Positions 16,184-24,803 are shown, counted from the stretch's first letter. The stretch: 35,991 nucleotides of DNA from SAR116 cluster bacterium AG-321-K23 (GCA_003284565.1 QBXO01000019.1:1-35991), one strand, 5' to 3'. The notes: generated by a model from the sequence alone, not told the origin. Numbers and translations are program-made.

Positions 16184-17023
16184 TTATCTATTTCCTCTTG
16201 CCATAAAAGCTAGTCTTTCAAACAAATGAATATCTTGTTCATTTTTAATGAGAGCACCATGTAACTTGGGCAACAAATCCTTTCCATCACTCTTTAAATC
16301 AATTGGATTAATATCCTCAATTAATAGAAGTTTAATCCAGTCTAAGGCCTCGGAAGTAGAGGGTTTTTTCTTCAAACCAGGAATATCTCTTATTTCAAAA
16401 AATCTATTAAGGGCTGCTTCTAATAATGATTTCTTTATGTCAGGAAAATGTACTTGTACTATTTTTTTTAAGGTATTAATTTCAGGAAATTGAATGTAAT
16501 GGAAAAAGCATCTTCTTAAAAATGCTTCCGGCAGTTCTTTTTCGTTATTAGATGTTATTATAACAATTGGTCTTTTTTTGGCTTTTACAGTTTCGTTGGT
16601 TTCATAAATAAAAAATTCCATTTTATCCAACTCTTGAAGAAGATCATTAGGAAATTCGATATCAGCTTTATCAATCTCGTCAATTAAGAGAACTGATCTT
16701 TTTTTTGACTCAAAAGCATTCCAAATTTTACCTTTTTTAATATAGTTTCCAATATTCTCTATTTTTTTATTACCTAATTGGCTATCCCTTAAACGACTTA
16801 CAGCATCATATTCATATAATCCTTGTTGAGCTTTTGTTGTGGACTTTATATTCCATTCGATTATATCTAATCCTAAACTTACAGATATTTGTCTAGCTAA
16901 TTCTGTCTTTCCTGTACCTGGCTCACCCTTAATCAATAATGGTTTTTCGAGAGTAATTGCTGCGTTTACAGCTACATTTAAATCTTCAGTTGAAATATAA
17001 CTCTGAGTTCCTTTAAATTTCAT
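16184..17023 (-). CDS. MoxR-family AAA+ ATPase
   Basis: 279-aa AAA+ ATPase. Walker A GEPGTGKT is at residues 33-40, Walker B VLLIDEID at 111-118, sensor-1 asparagine in ITSNNEKELPEAF (156-168) and candidate arginine finger at R170/R171. Length and order match the MoxR/CoxD group. MoxR proteins hydrolyse ATP to remodel clients presented by a partner VWA protein; the partner is the next gene. The client is unknown, because no CO dehydrogenase, methanol dehydrogenase or nitric-oxide reductase genes are nearby. Start ATG 17023 gives a full N-terminus. Confidence 0.92.
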   Translation of the reverse strand: MKFKGTQSYISTEDLNVAVNAAITLEKPLLIKGEPGTGKTELARQISVSLGLDIIEWNIKSTTKAQQGLYEYDAVSRLRDSQLGNKKIENIGNYIKKGKIWNAFESKKRSVLLIDEIDKADIEFPNDLLQELDKMEFFIYETNETVKAKKRPIVIITSNNEKELPEAFLRRCFFHYIQFPEINTLKKIVQVHFPDIKKSLLEAALNRFFEIRDIPGLKKKPSTSEALDWIKLLLIEDINPIDLKSDGKDLLPKLHGALIKNEQDIHLFERLAFMARGNR

Positions 17024-17047
17024 TCTTTATTAACTCCGAAACTTAGT

Positions 17048-17935
17048 CTAATTATTAAAAATTTTATCTCTTAGTGCTCCAATATATTGAGGGCCTACCT
17101 CACAACACCCTCCAATTATAGAAGCATTATTTTTAATATAACTCAATATTTCATCAACAAATTTCTCAATGTTTAAATCAGATCTTTTTTTAAGAATTGA
17201 TACATCATTATGAATATTTAGGTTGTTTACTGTTTCAAAAGCATTAGGTAAAGCACCAAAAGGTTTTGAAAATTTTTTCAAGATTTTAATTGATGATTGA
17301 ATAGCTTCAGGTGGAGCACAATTTATTAAAAAAGCATCAATTTTAGAACTGTCAAATTCTTTTAAAGCATCTTCTAAATGTTCTCCAGAACGTAATAAAG
17401 TACCATCCTCTTCTTTGACACAGAAACTCAACCAGACTTTTTTATCTGTATTTAGAGCATTTTCTGTAGATATATGTGCTTCCTCGATTGAACAAACTGT
17501 TTCAGAGCAAAATATATCAACGTGAGAATTTTGAAGTTCAACTATTTTTTTGTATGTATCTTTCGCCTCTTCAACATCTATCCCAATAGAAGTTTTATAG
17601 CTCATTACTAATGGGGGCAAACAGCCAATAATTTTTATGTCAGTTTCAACTGACGATGATTTTTTGGCTTCAATTGCAGCTTTAATTGCACTTTTTTGAA
17701 GGGGTATGAATAATTCTTCCAAATTATGTCTTTTTAATTTTTGTGGTGTAACGCTATAAGAATTTAATGTTATTGCCTCTGCACCAGCTTTTATAAAATC
17801 CCTGTGCAAATCCACAACTAAGTCATAATTATCAAGCATCACTCTTGCTGACCAGAGACCATCAGGCTTGACTTTTGATCTATGTATTAATTCTTGGCCC
17901 ATACCGCCATCAATTAGAATTATATTATTACTCAT
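17048..17935 (-). CDS. Homocysteine S-methyltransferase family protein
   Basis: 295-aa TIM-barrel, zinc-dependent methyltransferase of the MmuM/BHMT type. Zinc ligands are C206 (LINCAPPEA) and C277-C278 (IIGGCCEVGP); the N-terminal IIDGGMGQEL-type strand is present as ILIDGGMGQEL (6-16). It would transfer a methyl group from S-methylmethionine, betaine or a similar donor to homocysteine, giving methionine; donor specificity cannot be read here. It sits 24 nt upstream of the MoxR gene and 21 nt behind the EmrB gene, so it may be co-transcribed with either. Confidence 0.88.
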   Translation of the reverse strand: MSNNIILIDGGMGQELIHRSKVKPDGLWSARVMLDNYDLVVDLHRDFIKAGAEAITLNSYSVTPQKLKRHNLEELFIPLQKSAIKAAIEAKKSSSVETDIKIIGCLPPLVMSYKTSIGIDVEEAKDTYKKIVELQNSHVDIFCSETVCSIEEAHISTENALNTDKKVWLSFCVKEEDGTLLRSGEHLEDALKEFDSSKIDAFLINCAPPEAIQSSIKILKKFSKPFGALPNAFETVNNLNIHNDVSILKKRSDLNIEKFVDEILSYIKNNASIIGGCCEVGPQYIGALRDKIFNN

Positions 17936-17956
17936 GTATTTCCTTATAAATCAGAA

Positions 17957-19459
17957 TTAATTATTTTGAGTTTTTGTTATTTTTATTAAAAAAATTAATG
18001 GTATAGATAAAAAACCTACCCACGAATATAATTTAAATGCATCTATATACCCAACCATCAGACTTTGTCTATTTAATTCATTTGTTAACTTTGTAATATT
18101 TAAATCATCTAATGAATTAATGATACCTGAAAAGTTAATCCCTTGGTTCCATAAAGATACTGTAGAACCAATTTCCTCAAAGTTGATTTGACCCATATGA
18201 AGAACAACTGCAACACTTACTGAAATAAAAAAACTCGATCCAATATTTCTAATTAGATGAAACATTGCTGTTGCTTCTCCATGAAATTTATTTGACAAAG
18301 TTGCAAAGCAAATAACACTTACTGGAGGCCAAGTTAGACCAACACCTAAACCCTGTACTAAACTTGCCCAGGCTATATGTGAAAAGCTCATATTTATATC
18401 GAAGGTAGACATATAAAGACCTGAAACAGCTTGTATAGCAAAACCAAAAAAAATAATTATTCTTGGGTCAATCCTGCTAGTAAAAGCTATTATTGCAAAA
18501 CCAACAAACGTTCCTATTCCCCTCATTCCTAGTATTATTCCAATTATAGATTGAGGATACCCTCTCAATTCTTGTAGTAGAGGTGGAAAGACAACCATTG
18601 GAACAAAATTTAACATGCCAAAGAAGAATATTAGAATAAGACCTACGGTGTAATTTCTGTCTTTAAAAATACTTAAATTTATAAAAGGTTTTTTAGTAGT
18701 CAGGCTGTGAGTAATAAAGATATAAAAGCCAATAATAGCTATTCCACACTCAATAACAGTCTCTGTGCTATCAAACCAACTATTTCTTTCTCCTCTGTCG
18801 AACATTATTTGTAATGCAGCAACACTAAATGCAAGAGCCAAAAAACCAACCCAGTCTAGATGCATTCCACCTTCAACTGGTCTTTTTGGAACTGTGGCCA
18901 ATACGGCTAATAAAGCACAAAACCCAAATGGTACTAAGGTGTAAAAAACCCATCTCCAATTAAGTAATTCACCAAGGTATCCTCCTATCGTTGGTGCAAT
19001 TACAGGACCCAAAATTGTACCCATTCCCCAAACTGCCATAGCCACAGAAATTTGTCTTTTTGGAAATACTGCTAAAACAAGCGTTTGTGAAAGTGGCGGC
19101 AGTGGTGCTCCAAAAATGCCTTGTGCCACCCTTGCAACAACAATTTCTTCTAAAGAATCTGACATTCCACAAAAAATAGAAGAAATTATAAAACCTATTA
19201 CGCTAAAGAAAAGGATTGTTCTAATTTGTATTCTCGAAGACAACCAGCCAGCAAAAGGAGTAAAGATTGCAGTTGCAACTATATTTCCAGTTACAACCCA
19301 AGAAATTTGGTCTTGTGTTGCTCCCATAGCTCCTCTCATGTCTGATAATGCAATTGAAGCTATTGTTACATTCATCGCATAAAGCATAGTTACAAATGTT
19401 GCTGTAGCTAAAATAAACCATTTAAATGAAGTATTAGTTTCAGATATTAAAGGTGACAA
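17957..19459 (-). CDS. emrB: DHA2-family MFS multidrug efflux permease (EmrB type)
   Basis: 500-aa permease with 14 predicted helices. Motif A-like AGWLSSRIQIRT lies near residues 65-76 and motif C-like GMGTILGPVIAPTIGG near 145-160; both mark drug:H+ antiporters. It would pump hydrophobic toxicants across the inner membrane and through the periplasmic adaptor. The start is a TTG one base after the adaptor stop; no in-frame ATG precedes the conserved N-terminal helix, so translation is coupled to emrA. No TolC-like channel is in the window. Confidence 0.9.
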   Translation of the reverse strand: MSPLISETNTSFKWFILATATFVTMLYAMNVTIASIALSDMRGAMGATQDQISWVVTGNIVATAIFTPFAGWLSSRIQIRTILFFSVIGFIISSIFCGMSDSLEEIVVARVAQGIFGAPLPPLSQTLVLAVFPKRQISVAMAVWGMGTILGPVIAPTIGGYLGELLNWRWVFYTLVPFGFCALLAVLATVPKRPVEGGMHLDWVGFLALAFSVAALQIMFDRGERNSWFDSTETVIECGIAIIGFYIFITHSLTTKKPFINLSIFKDRNYTVGLILIFFFGMLNFVPMVVFPPLLQELRGYPQSIIGIILGMRGIGTFVGFAIIAFTSRIDPRIIIFFGFAIQAVSGLYMSTFDINMSFSHIAWASLVQGLGVGLTWPPVSVICFATLSNKFHGEATAMFHLIRNIGSSFFISVSVAVVLHMGQINFEEIGSTVSLWNQGINFSGIINSLDDLNITKLTNELNRQSLMVGYIDAFKLYSWVGFLSIPLIFLIKITKTQNN

Positions 19460-19460
19460 C

Positions 19461-20717
19461 TTAATCTCTTAGTGATTTAAAAATAGCAGCAAAAGGTCTA
19501 ATTATTATTGGAATTTCTCTCTCATATTCAGTGTCTATTGTAACCGACACAGACATACCTACCCTTAGCTGTTTATCAACATTTAAATTATCTTTATTTT
19601 CATTAATCAAATCACCAATGGAAATTCTCACAGGAATTCTTTGAACTACTTTCACCCAATTACCAGAAGAGTTTTGTGGTGGTAAAATTGAAAATTCAGC
19701 ACCTGTGGCAGGACTTATACTTTGCACTTGGGCGTTCCATTTTGCATTAGGATATGCATCAGGAATGAAATATACTGACTGACCAACTTTTATATTGGTT
19801 AAGTCAGTTTCTTTTAAATTAGCTTCTAACCAAGATTTTTTTTCATCAACTATTGCAAATAGAATTTTTCCAACATCTATATACTCTCCTTTTTCTAGAT
19901 TCAATTTAGCAACAATCCCATCTTGCTTAGCAAATATAATTGACTGCTTAATATCAAATTTTATTTTATTTAATTTAGTCTTATGTTTTAAGTATAATGG
20001 ATGTTTTTTTGGCGAAATTTTTTCATTACCATTTAAAGTAGTAAGTATTGTTTTAAGTTTATCTTGATTTATTTTTAGTTTTTGTTTCGAAGACAAGTAC
20101 GAATATTTAATTTTTTCTAAATCATTATTTAGATTTACATACTTTAAATTAGCTATGGCAGAATTATAAAGAAATTTTGCTTCATCAAGTTTACTTTTAA
20201 GACCAACTCCTTTTTTAACTAAATTTTTAATTCTGTTAAGCTCTAATTTTTGATATTCAACCTTTTCTCTCGCTAACTTATCCTCAACATTCACTAGAGA
20301 GTTAACTCTCTTGATTTCAGAAGAATAAAACTTAATTTTTTCTTTTGCTAATTCTACTTCTTCTTTCGCCTCGTTATATTTTGATTTTCTATTCTCAATT
20401 TCTTTAATTATATTTATAAGATTCTGTTTTTGTTCACTTAAATCCAATTCAAGTTTTTTGGTGTCAATTTTAAAAAGTTTATCTCCCTTATTTACTCTTT
20501 GGTTATCCTTAATAAATACCATATCCACTCTTCCAGAAACCTCAGATTGTACAGAAATAATAGGAGCTTTTATGTATGCATTTTCAGTCGATATAAACCT
20601 ACCTAAAGAATAAAAATAACCCATAGTAGTGAGCACAACTAAAGTGGGAAATAAAATTAACAACAAAAATCTAGCTAGTCTATTGTTAGGATTTTCTTTA
20701 TCAAGTTCTTTTGACAT
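19461..20717 (-). CDS. emrA: HlyD/EmrA-family membrane fusion protein
   Basis: 418-aa periplasmic adaptor. An N-terminal membrane anchor covers about residues 14-32; the first lipoyl half is near 45-70 (ISVQSEVSGRVDMVFIKDNQ). A long Lys/Glu-rich coiled-coil hairpin spans roughly 75-235, and the second lipoyl half begins near 262 (AKQDGIVAKLNLEKGEYID). A beta-barrel follows. It bridges the EmrB pump to an outer-membrane channel. The coiled-coil region is longer than in many EmrA proteins and rich in lysine and leucine. It lies 18 nt after marR and 1 nt before emrB. Confidence 0.9.
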   Translation of the reverse strand: MSKELDKENPNNRLARFLLLILFPTLVVLTTMGYFYSLGRFISTENAYIKAPIISVQSEVSGRVDMVFIKDNQRVNKGDKLFKIDTKKLELDLSEQKQNLINIIKEIENRKSKYNEAKEEVELAKEKIKFYSSEIKRVNSLVNVEDKLAREKVEYQKLELNRIKNLVKKGVGLKSKLDEAKFLYNSAIANLKYVNLNNDLEKIKYSYLSSKQKLKINQDKLKTILTTLNGNEKISPKKHPLYLKHKTKLNKIKFDIKQSIIFAKQDGIVAKLNLEKGEYIDVGKILFAIVDEKKSWLEANLKETDLTNIKVGQSVYFIPDAYPNAKWNAQVQSISPATGAEFSILPPQNSSGNWVKVVQRIPVRISIGDLINENKDNLNVDKQLRVGMSVSVTIDTEYEREIPIIIRPFAAIFKSLRD

Positions 20718-20735
20718 TATCTGTTTTCCTTAAAA

Positions 20736-21170
20736 TCATACTTTTGAAGATAAATCTTTTTTTAAGATCTGTAGTAAATCTCTTAACTTGTTGAGATCTT
20801 GATTATTTAATATTGATAAAGAATCTTTTCTATAGGTTGCTGCTTTGTCCCTCATGGAATTAATAAGAGGTTTAATTTTTTCAGATAAATAAATATTTTT
20901 TATTCGTCGATCTTTACTTTCACTTTTTCTTTCAACCCATCCCTTTAATTCCATGCGGTCTAATAGTCTACTTAATGGTGCTTTTTCCATATCCATAAGA
21001 ATTGCAAGTTCGGATTGTTTTATGCCGTCTTTAAAATATAGGTAAGTCAATAGCCACCATTGAGATCTAGTAAGACCTATAGAAGCCATTTGACGATCAT
21101 ATAAAACACGAAGTAATCGAGCCACATCGTGAATTAACAAACCTATATTATCTTCAAATGATTCTTTCAC
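20736..21170 (-). CDS. MarR-family transcriptional regulator
   Basis: 144-aa winged-helix repressor. The recognition-helix region SELAILMDMEKAPLSRLLDR (about residues 74-93) and the wing with DRRIKNIYLSEK (106-117) are typical. It likely represses its own operon with emrA and emrB and is released by a toxic ligand. Start is the GTG at 21170, supported by AGGT seven bases upstream. An 18-bp palindrome at 21187-21204 in its leader is the natural candidate operator. Confidence 0.92.
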   Translation of the reverse strand: MKESFEDNIGLLIHDVARLLRVLYDRQMASIGLTRSQWWLLTYLYFKDGIKQSELAILMDMEKAPLSRLLDRMELKGWVERKSESKDRRIKNIYLSEKIKPLINSMRDKAATYRKDSLSILNNQDLNKLRDLLQILKKDLSSKV

Positions 21171-21186
21171 AACAATACCTGTAAAA

Positions 21187-21204
21187 TAGTTTACTAGGAA
21201 ACTA
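21187..21204 (-). promoter_or_regulatory. Candidate MarR operator palindrome
   Basis: TAGTTTACTAGGAAACTA agrees with its own reverse complement at 16 of 18 positions (mismatches at 7 and 12). It lies 17-34 nt upstream of the marR GTG start, just downstream of the best -10. The arm pattern TAGTTT...AAACTA matches the size and symmetry of MarR dimer sites. Binding here would block transcription of marR-emrA-emrB. Confidence 0.6.
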
Positions 21205-21205
21205 A

Positions 21206-21234
21206 TTATTTAACATATTTACTAATTTAATCAA
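21206..21234 (-). promoter_or_regulatory. Candidate promoter of marR-emrAB
   Basis: Reading on the minus strand, TTGATT at 21234-21229 could be the -35 and TAAATA or AAATAA at about 21212-21206 the -10, with a 16-17 nt spacer. The -10 is a poor match, so this depends mainly on position next to the palindrome. Confidence 0.35.
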
Positions 21235-21244
21235 AGATAAATAT

Positions 21245-21820
21245 TTAGTTTATTAAATTTTTTCTGAATTTAAATTTTTCTTCGGAAGCATTCCAATTTC
21301 TAGAATATTTAGGAGGACTTGATTTACTCACCTTTAATAATATGAAAACAGGACCGCTACAATTATCATCAAGAGCTTTTTTTCCTTCTAATAATTCTTC
21401 TTCTGTCACTATAGTTTTAACAATTGGAAAACCACAACCCTTTGCAATCATATCTAAATTAACTCCCAAGCCTGTATGAGATGTTTGTCCTCCTGTTTCC
21501 AAATATGATGCATTATCTACACAAATAATAATAAGATTTTTTGGTTTAGTAGTAGCTATAGTTGCTAAACAACCCATGGACATTAAAATATCACCATCTC
21601 CAGAGACACAGAGTACTGTCTCTTTTGGCCTTGATAATGCTAGACCAAGGGAAGTTGGAAGAGCTCCTCCCATGGCTCCACCAAATAAAAAAGTATTAGG
21701 GCTTTCTTTAGTCAAAAAACCAATATCCTTAGCTGGGCCCGCTAATCCTGATATAATAAGAAATTTATTATGATCTCCAATCAAAATTGGAATTGCTTTT
21801 TTTCTATCTAATAAATTCAT
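21245..21820 (-). CDS. comE: Thiamine-pyrophosphate-dependent decarboxylase, beta subunit (ComE-like)
   Basis: 191-aa protein carrying the TPP/Mg-binding motif: GDG at residues 75-77 (VSGDGDILMSMG) and Asn103 (CVDNASYLETGG), at the spacing normal for this cofactor fold. It corresponds to the C-terminal half of phosphonopyruvate or sulfopyruvate decarboxylase. The ATG at 21820 is chosen over a TTG at 21853, which would lie within the upstream gene. It follows the alpha-subunit gene by 13 nt. The substrate could be sulfopyruvate, phosphonopyruvate or another 2-oxo acid; no PEP mutase or sulfolactate genes are nearby to decide. Confidence 0.8.
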   Translation of the reverse strand: MNLLDRKKAIPILIGDHNKFLIISGLAGPAKDIGFLTKESPNTFLFGGAMGGALPTSLGLALSRPKETVLCVSGDGDILMSMGCLATIATTKPKNLIIICVDNASYLETGGQTSHTGLGVNLDMIAKGCGFPIVKTIVTEEELLEGKKALDDNCSGPVFILLKVSKSSPPKYSRNWNASEEKFKFRKNLIN

Positions 21821-21833
21821 CTTTATAATTATA

Positions 21834-22340
21834 CTAAAATATCTTAGCCCCAATTAATTTTTGAGAAAGCAAAATTGCCACAGATCTTTCTAACTTAAAT
21901 ACCATGGTCAAAGCTGCTTTTGTTGTTTTTTCAATATCTTCTTCTTTTTCAATCTTAATGCAACTTACGCCCATTGAATTTAATGTTGGAATTACAGCTT
22001 CACCCATGGCGAATTGCCACGGATTTCCTTCACCAAATTCACCTCTCATTGATATAATAGTGAAAAAAGGAAATTGGCCATGTTTAATTAATGATAATTG
22101 ATTAATACAATTACCAACACCACTACTCTGCATTAATAGTACAGCTTTAAATCCTCCTAAGTAAGAACCAGCTGCAATGCCTATACCTTCACCTTCTGAT
22201 GTTAAAGGGATGGCTGTGACTGAATTATCTTTTGTTGCATTATCAATTAAGATTTTATGACCTGCATCAGGTACATAGCTAAATAGTCGTATTCCATCAT
22301 TTTTTAAAGTTTTATAAAGTCTATTTTGCCAATTTTTCAT
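21834..22340 (-). CDS. comD: Thiamine-pyrophosphate-dependent decarboxylase, alpha subunit (ComD-like)
   Basis: 168-aa protein matching the N-terminal (pyrimidine-binding) half of TPP decarboxylases. The catalytic glutamate that activates the TPP aminopyrimidine is E49 or E51 in LTSEGEGIGIAAG (47-59); the strand LLMQSSGVGNCINQL (68-82) is typical of sulfopyruvate and phosphonopyruvate decarboxylases. It would form an alpha-beta heteromer with the downstream product. The gene starts 38 nt after the cobC-like stop, so it may be in the cobT-cobS transcript. No obvious link between cobalamin and this reaction is known to me. Confidence 0.8.
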   Translation of the reverse strand: MKNWQNRLYKTLKNDGIRLFSYVPDAGHKILIDNATKDNSVTAIPLTSEGEGIGIAAGSYLGGFKAVLLMQSSGVGNCINQLSLIKHGQFPFFTIISMRGEFGEGNPWQFAMGEAVIPTLNSMGVSCIKIEKEEDIEKTTKAALTMVFKLERSVAILLSQKLIGAKIF

Positions 22341-22378
22341 TTTTATTTTTTAACATACTCAAACTTTATTAGATATCC

Positions 22379-22999
22379 TTATATGAATTGGTTATTAACA
22401 CTTAATAATCGATATTTACCACCTTTATTTCTAATATTATCTTTTTTAAGAACTTCTATAGAGGTAATGCTTAAATGAGAAATCTCTATTCCTATTGCAT
22501 TATTAGGGTCTAAATTCAAAAAATAAGATAAAAATGCTCTAATTGTACCAGAATGAGAAATAAAAATTAATGAAGTATGATCATTAAAATTGAGATGTTC
22601 TACAAATTCAGAAACACGTTCACATTGATCCAGAAAACTTTCACCCTTAGGAGGACAGTTTTCAGGACAAAGAAATGAAAAGTTATGTTGAGTTTTAAAT
22701 TTTCTTATTTCTTCCCAAACCAACGATATTTTTTTTCCTTGCCATTCACCAAAGTTTTGCTCTCTTAAATTTTTTTCAATTATTATTTCTCTAAAATTTT
22801 TATATTTTGACAATTCATTAGCAGTTTGAATGGCTCTTTTTAAAGGACTAACATAACAAATACTATTATCTGGAATATATGAGGCAAGTTTTTTTAAATG
22901 ATCTGAATTAATAATAGCTTTGGGATTATTTTCTGGAACATACCCTTCTTTTTTTTTTACAGGAGCGTGACGTATAAGATATAATCTACAAGTCTTCAT
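22379..22999 (-). CDS. cobC: Histidine-phosphatase family protein, probable alpha-ribazole phosphatase
   Basis: 206-aa phosphoglycerate-mutase-like phosphatase. The phosphorylated His is in IRHAPV (about residues 9-14); the second catalytic His is in ISHSGTIRAFLS (about 155-166). The RHAP form in place of RHGE is common in CobC-like proteins. In context it would remove the 5'-phosphate from alpha-ribazole phosphate or from adenosylcobalamin phosphate. The ATG at 22999 shares its A with the cobS stop codon (TGATG); a TTG one codon earlier is possible but less likely. The assignment to cobalamin relies largely on the cobT-cobS neighbours. Confidence 0.78.
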   Translation of the reverse strand: MKTCRLYLIRHAPVKKKEGYVPENNPKAIINSDHLKKLASYIPDNSICYVSPLKRAIQTANELSKYKNFREIIIEKNLREQNFGEWQGKKISLVWEEIRKFKTQHNFSFLCPENCPPKGESFLDQCERVSEFVEHLNFNDHTSLIFISHSGTIRAFLSYFLNLDPNNAIGIEISHLSITSIEVLKKDNIRNKGGKYRLLSVNNQFI

Positions 23000-23784
23000 C
23001 AATATAACTGCCTTAAATAAATTATTATCCCAAGCAAAAAAACTAATTCAGTTGTAAAGGCGATTGCTCCTAGTACATCTCCTGTAATACCACCAATTTT
23101 TTTTTGAGACATTTTACCTATTAAAAAAATTACCACTGAAATCAAAAAAAATCCTAATAAAATAGCCCAAAAAGGAAAATAATAAACCATTGGTATTAGC
23201 CAAATTAAAGTAGCTATCAATAACATTTTAGTAGGAACAGCCTCAATAATACTTCCTGTTTTTGAAAAAGTTGACACTGTAAAAAAATTTCTTGTGTAAA
23301 TTATCGATATTTTTCCTGAAGCAAAACCAGAAGATAAAATTAATATTAATGAATATCCTAATTCTACCATATTTATTACTAGCCCAAGTCGTATTAATAA
23401 TCCCAGGGTTAATGCTGCTGTTCCATAAGTTCCAAGGCGGCTGTCATGTATTATTTTATTTATTTTTTCTGGTGAACCTCCTGCTCCAAAACCATCTGCG
23501 ATGTCAGCCAAACCATCTTCGTGGAAAGCTCCAGTAATTATAACACTAAATGCAATTGCTATCGTACAAGATAAAAATATTGATAAGTTCATAATAATAC
23601 ATAGGTCACCAATAAGGCCTGATATAGTTCCTATTAGAAAACCTATTAATGGGAAACTCCATGCAGCACTTGTAAGATTTGGTGGTTTTTCTGAAAAGAA
23701 TTTCCAATTAACTGGTATCCTTGTAAAAAACATTAGACTAGCAAAAAAATCTACCAGAACCCTATTTTTCAATAAAGTTTTCAT
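22999..23784 (-). CDS. cobS: Adenosylcobinamide-GDP ribazoletransferase (cobalamin synthase)
   Basis: 261-aa membrane enzyme that joins adenosylcobinamide-GDP to alpha-ribazole (phosphate), the last ring-to-nucleotide-loop step. The signature FFTRIPV is at about 19-25, and the metal-binding motif HEDGLADIADGFGAGG at 88-103, with a following DSRLGTYG (114-121). About seven helices follow. It begins in an ATGA overlap with the cobT stop and overlaps the phosphatase start by one base, a tight cobT-cobS-cobC operon. Activation gene cobU/cobP is not in the window. Confidence 0.95.
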   Translation of the reverse strand: MKTLLKNRVLVDFFASLMFFTRIPVNWKFFSEKPPNLTSAAWSFPLIGFLIGTISGLIGDLCIIMNLSIFLSCTIAIAFSVIITGAFHEDGLADIADGFGAGGSPEKINKIIHDSRLGTYGTAALTLGLLIRLGLVINMVELGYSLILILSSGFASGKISIIYTRNFFTVSTFSKTGSIIEAVPTKMLLIATLIWLIPMVYYFPFWAILLGFFLISVVIFLIGKMSQKKIGGITGDVLGAIAFTTELVFLLGIIIYLRQLY

Positions 23785-24803
23785 GAACTTATTTGTTTAG
23801 AAACTTTTGCATTGTCAAAAGTTGACATTCCATTGTGTGTTGTTAAAGCTGCTTTTAATATAAGTGAAGCTATCGCTGCACCACTACCCTCACCAAGCCT
23901 TAGATTCAAATCTAAAATGGGTTCTTTTTTGAGATTATTTAATATTCTTACATGACCTGGTTCTGCAGATAAATGAGAAACTAAACAATGATCTAATATA
24001 TCTTCTTTAAACCTAATTAGAGTAGAGGCAGCAGCAGTAGTTATAAAACCATCCAAAAGTACTGGAATAGACTTCATTCTTGCAGAAATTACCGATCCTG
24101 CAATAGCTGCAATTTCTTTGCCACCATAACATGACAATATACTAACTGGATCTTTAAATTTTTTTCCATGTAACCGAAGAGCTTTATCAATTATTTTTAT
24201 TTTGTTAGCTAGTTGGATCTTATCTATACCCGTTCCTATACCTGTCATTAAGTCAACTGGTTCATTAAATAAAGCACAAGAAATTGAAGTTGCAGATGTA
24301 GTGTTTGAAATCCCCATTTCACCTAAAACAAGTAAATCACAGCTTGAAGGAATTGAGTCAAAACCTAATTGCATAAAGGATAAAACTTCATCTTCGCTCA
24401 TAGCTTTGCACTCAGAAAAATCCATTGTAGGTTTATCCAAATCTATTGGAATTACCATTAATTTAATTTTTGCTAATTTACAAAGTTGATTTATTGCAGC
24501 TCCACCTTTTTTAAAGTTCTCCACCATTTGAGAGGTTACTTCAGATGGATATGCTGAGACACCTTTATTTGATATTCCATGATTACCTGCAAATATCAAA
24601 CAATATGGATTTTTGATTGTGGGTTTAATTTTTTTTTGCCATCCTGCCATCCATATAGCAATTTCTTCTAATTTTCCAAGACTACCAACAGGCTTTGTAA
24701 GTTGTTTTTGTAAATCTATAGCTTTGTTAGCGGTAATATGATCAAATTGAGGAATTGTTACATTTCCATAAAAAAATCTCTCAATTTCAGTCACTTTACT
24801 CAT
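23781..24803 (-). CDS. cobT: Nicotinate-nucleotide-dimethylbenzimidazole phosphoribosyltransferase
   Basis: 340-aa CobT. It makes alpha-ribazole-5'-phosphate from nicotinate mononucleotide and 5,6-dimethylbenzimidazole. Typical segments are present: KPVGSLGKLEEIA (36-48), FAGNHGISNKGVSAYPSEV (about 69-87), GEMGISNTTSATSI (about 161-174) and LGEGSGAA (303-310) with the catalytic-type Glu305. The length is normal. ATG start at 24803. It is the first gene of the cobT-cobS-cobC set, divergent from the HPP gene. I see no B12 riboswitch in the 172-nt gap upstream. Confidence 0.96.
   Translation of the reverse strand: MSKVTEIERFFYGNVTIPQFDHITANKAIDLQKQLTKPVGSLGKLEEIAIWMAGWQKKIKPTIKNPYCLIFAGNHGISNKGVSAYPSEVTSQMVENFKKGGAAINQLCKLAKIKLMVIPIDLDKPTMDFSECKAMSEDEVLSFMQLGFDSIPSSCDLLVLGEMGISNTTSATSISCALFNEPVDLMTGIGTGIDKIQLANKIKIIDKALRLHGKKFKDPVSILSCYGGKEIAAIAGSVISARMKSIPVLLDGFITTAAASTLIRFKEDILDHCLVSHLSAEPGHVRILNNLKKEPILDLNLRLGEGSGAAIASLILKAALTTHNGMSTFDNAKVSKQISS

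Noticed and set aside
21821-21853. TTG start extending the ComE-like subunit by 11 residues
   Set aside because: The extension overlaps the alpha-subunit gene and has no family-like sequence; ATG at 21820 fits better.
23292-23800. Plus-strand frames of 81 and 99 aa opposite cobS
   Set aside because: Antisense shadows of a well-supported gene with no independent signals.
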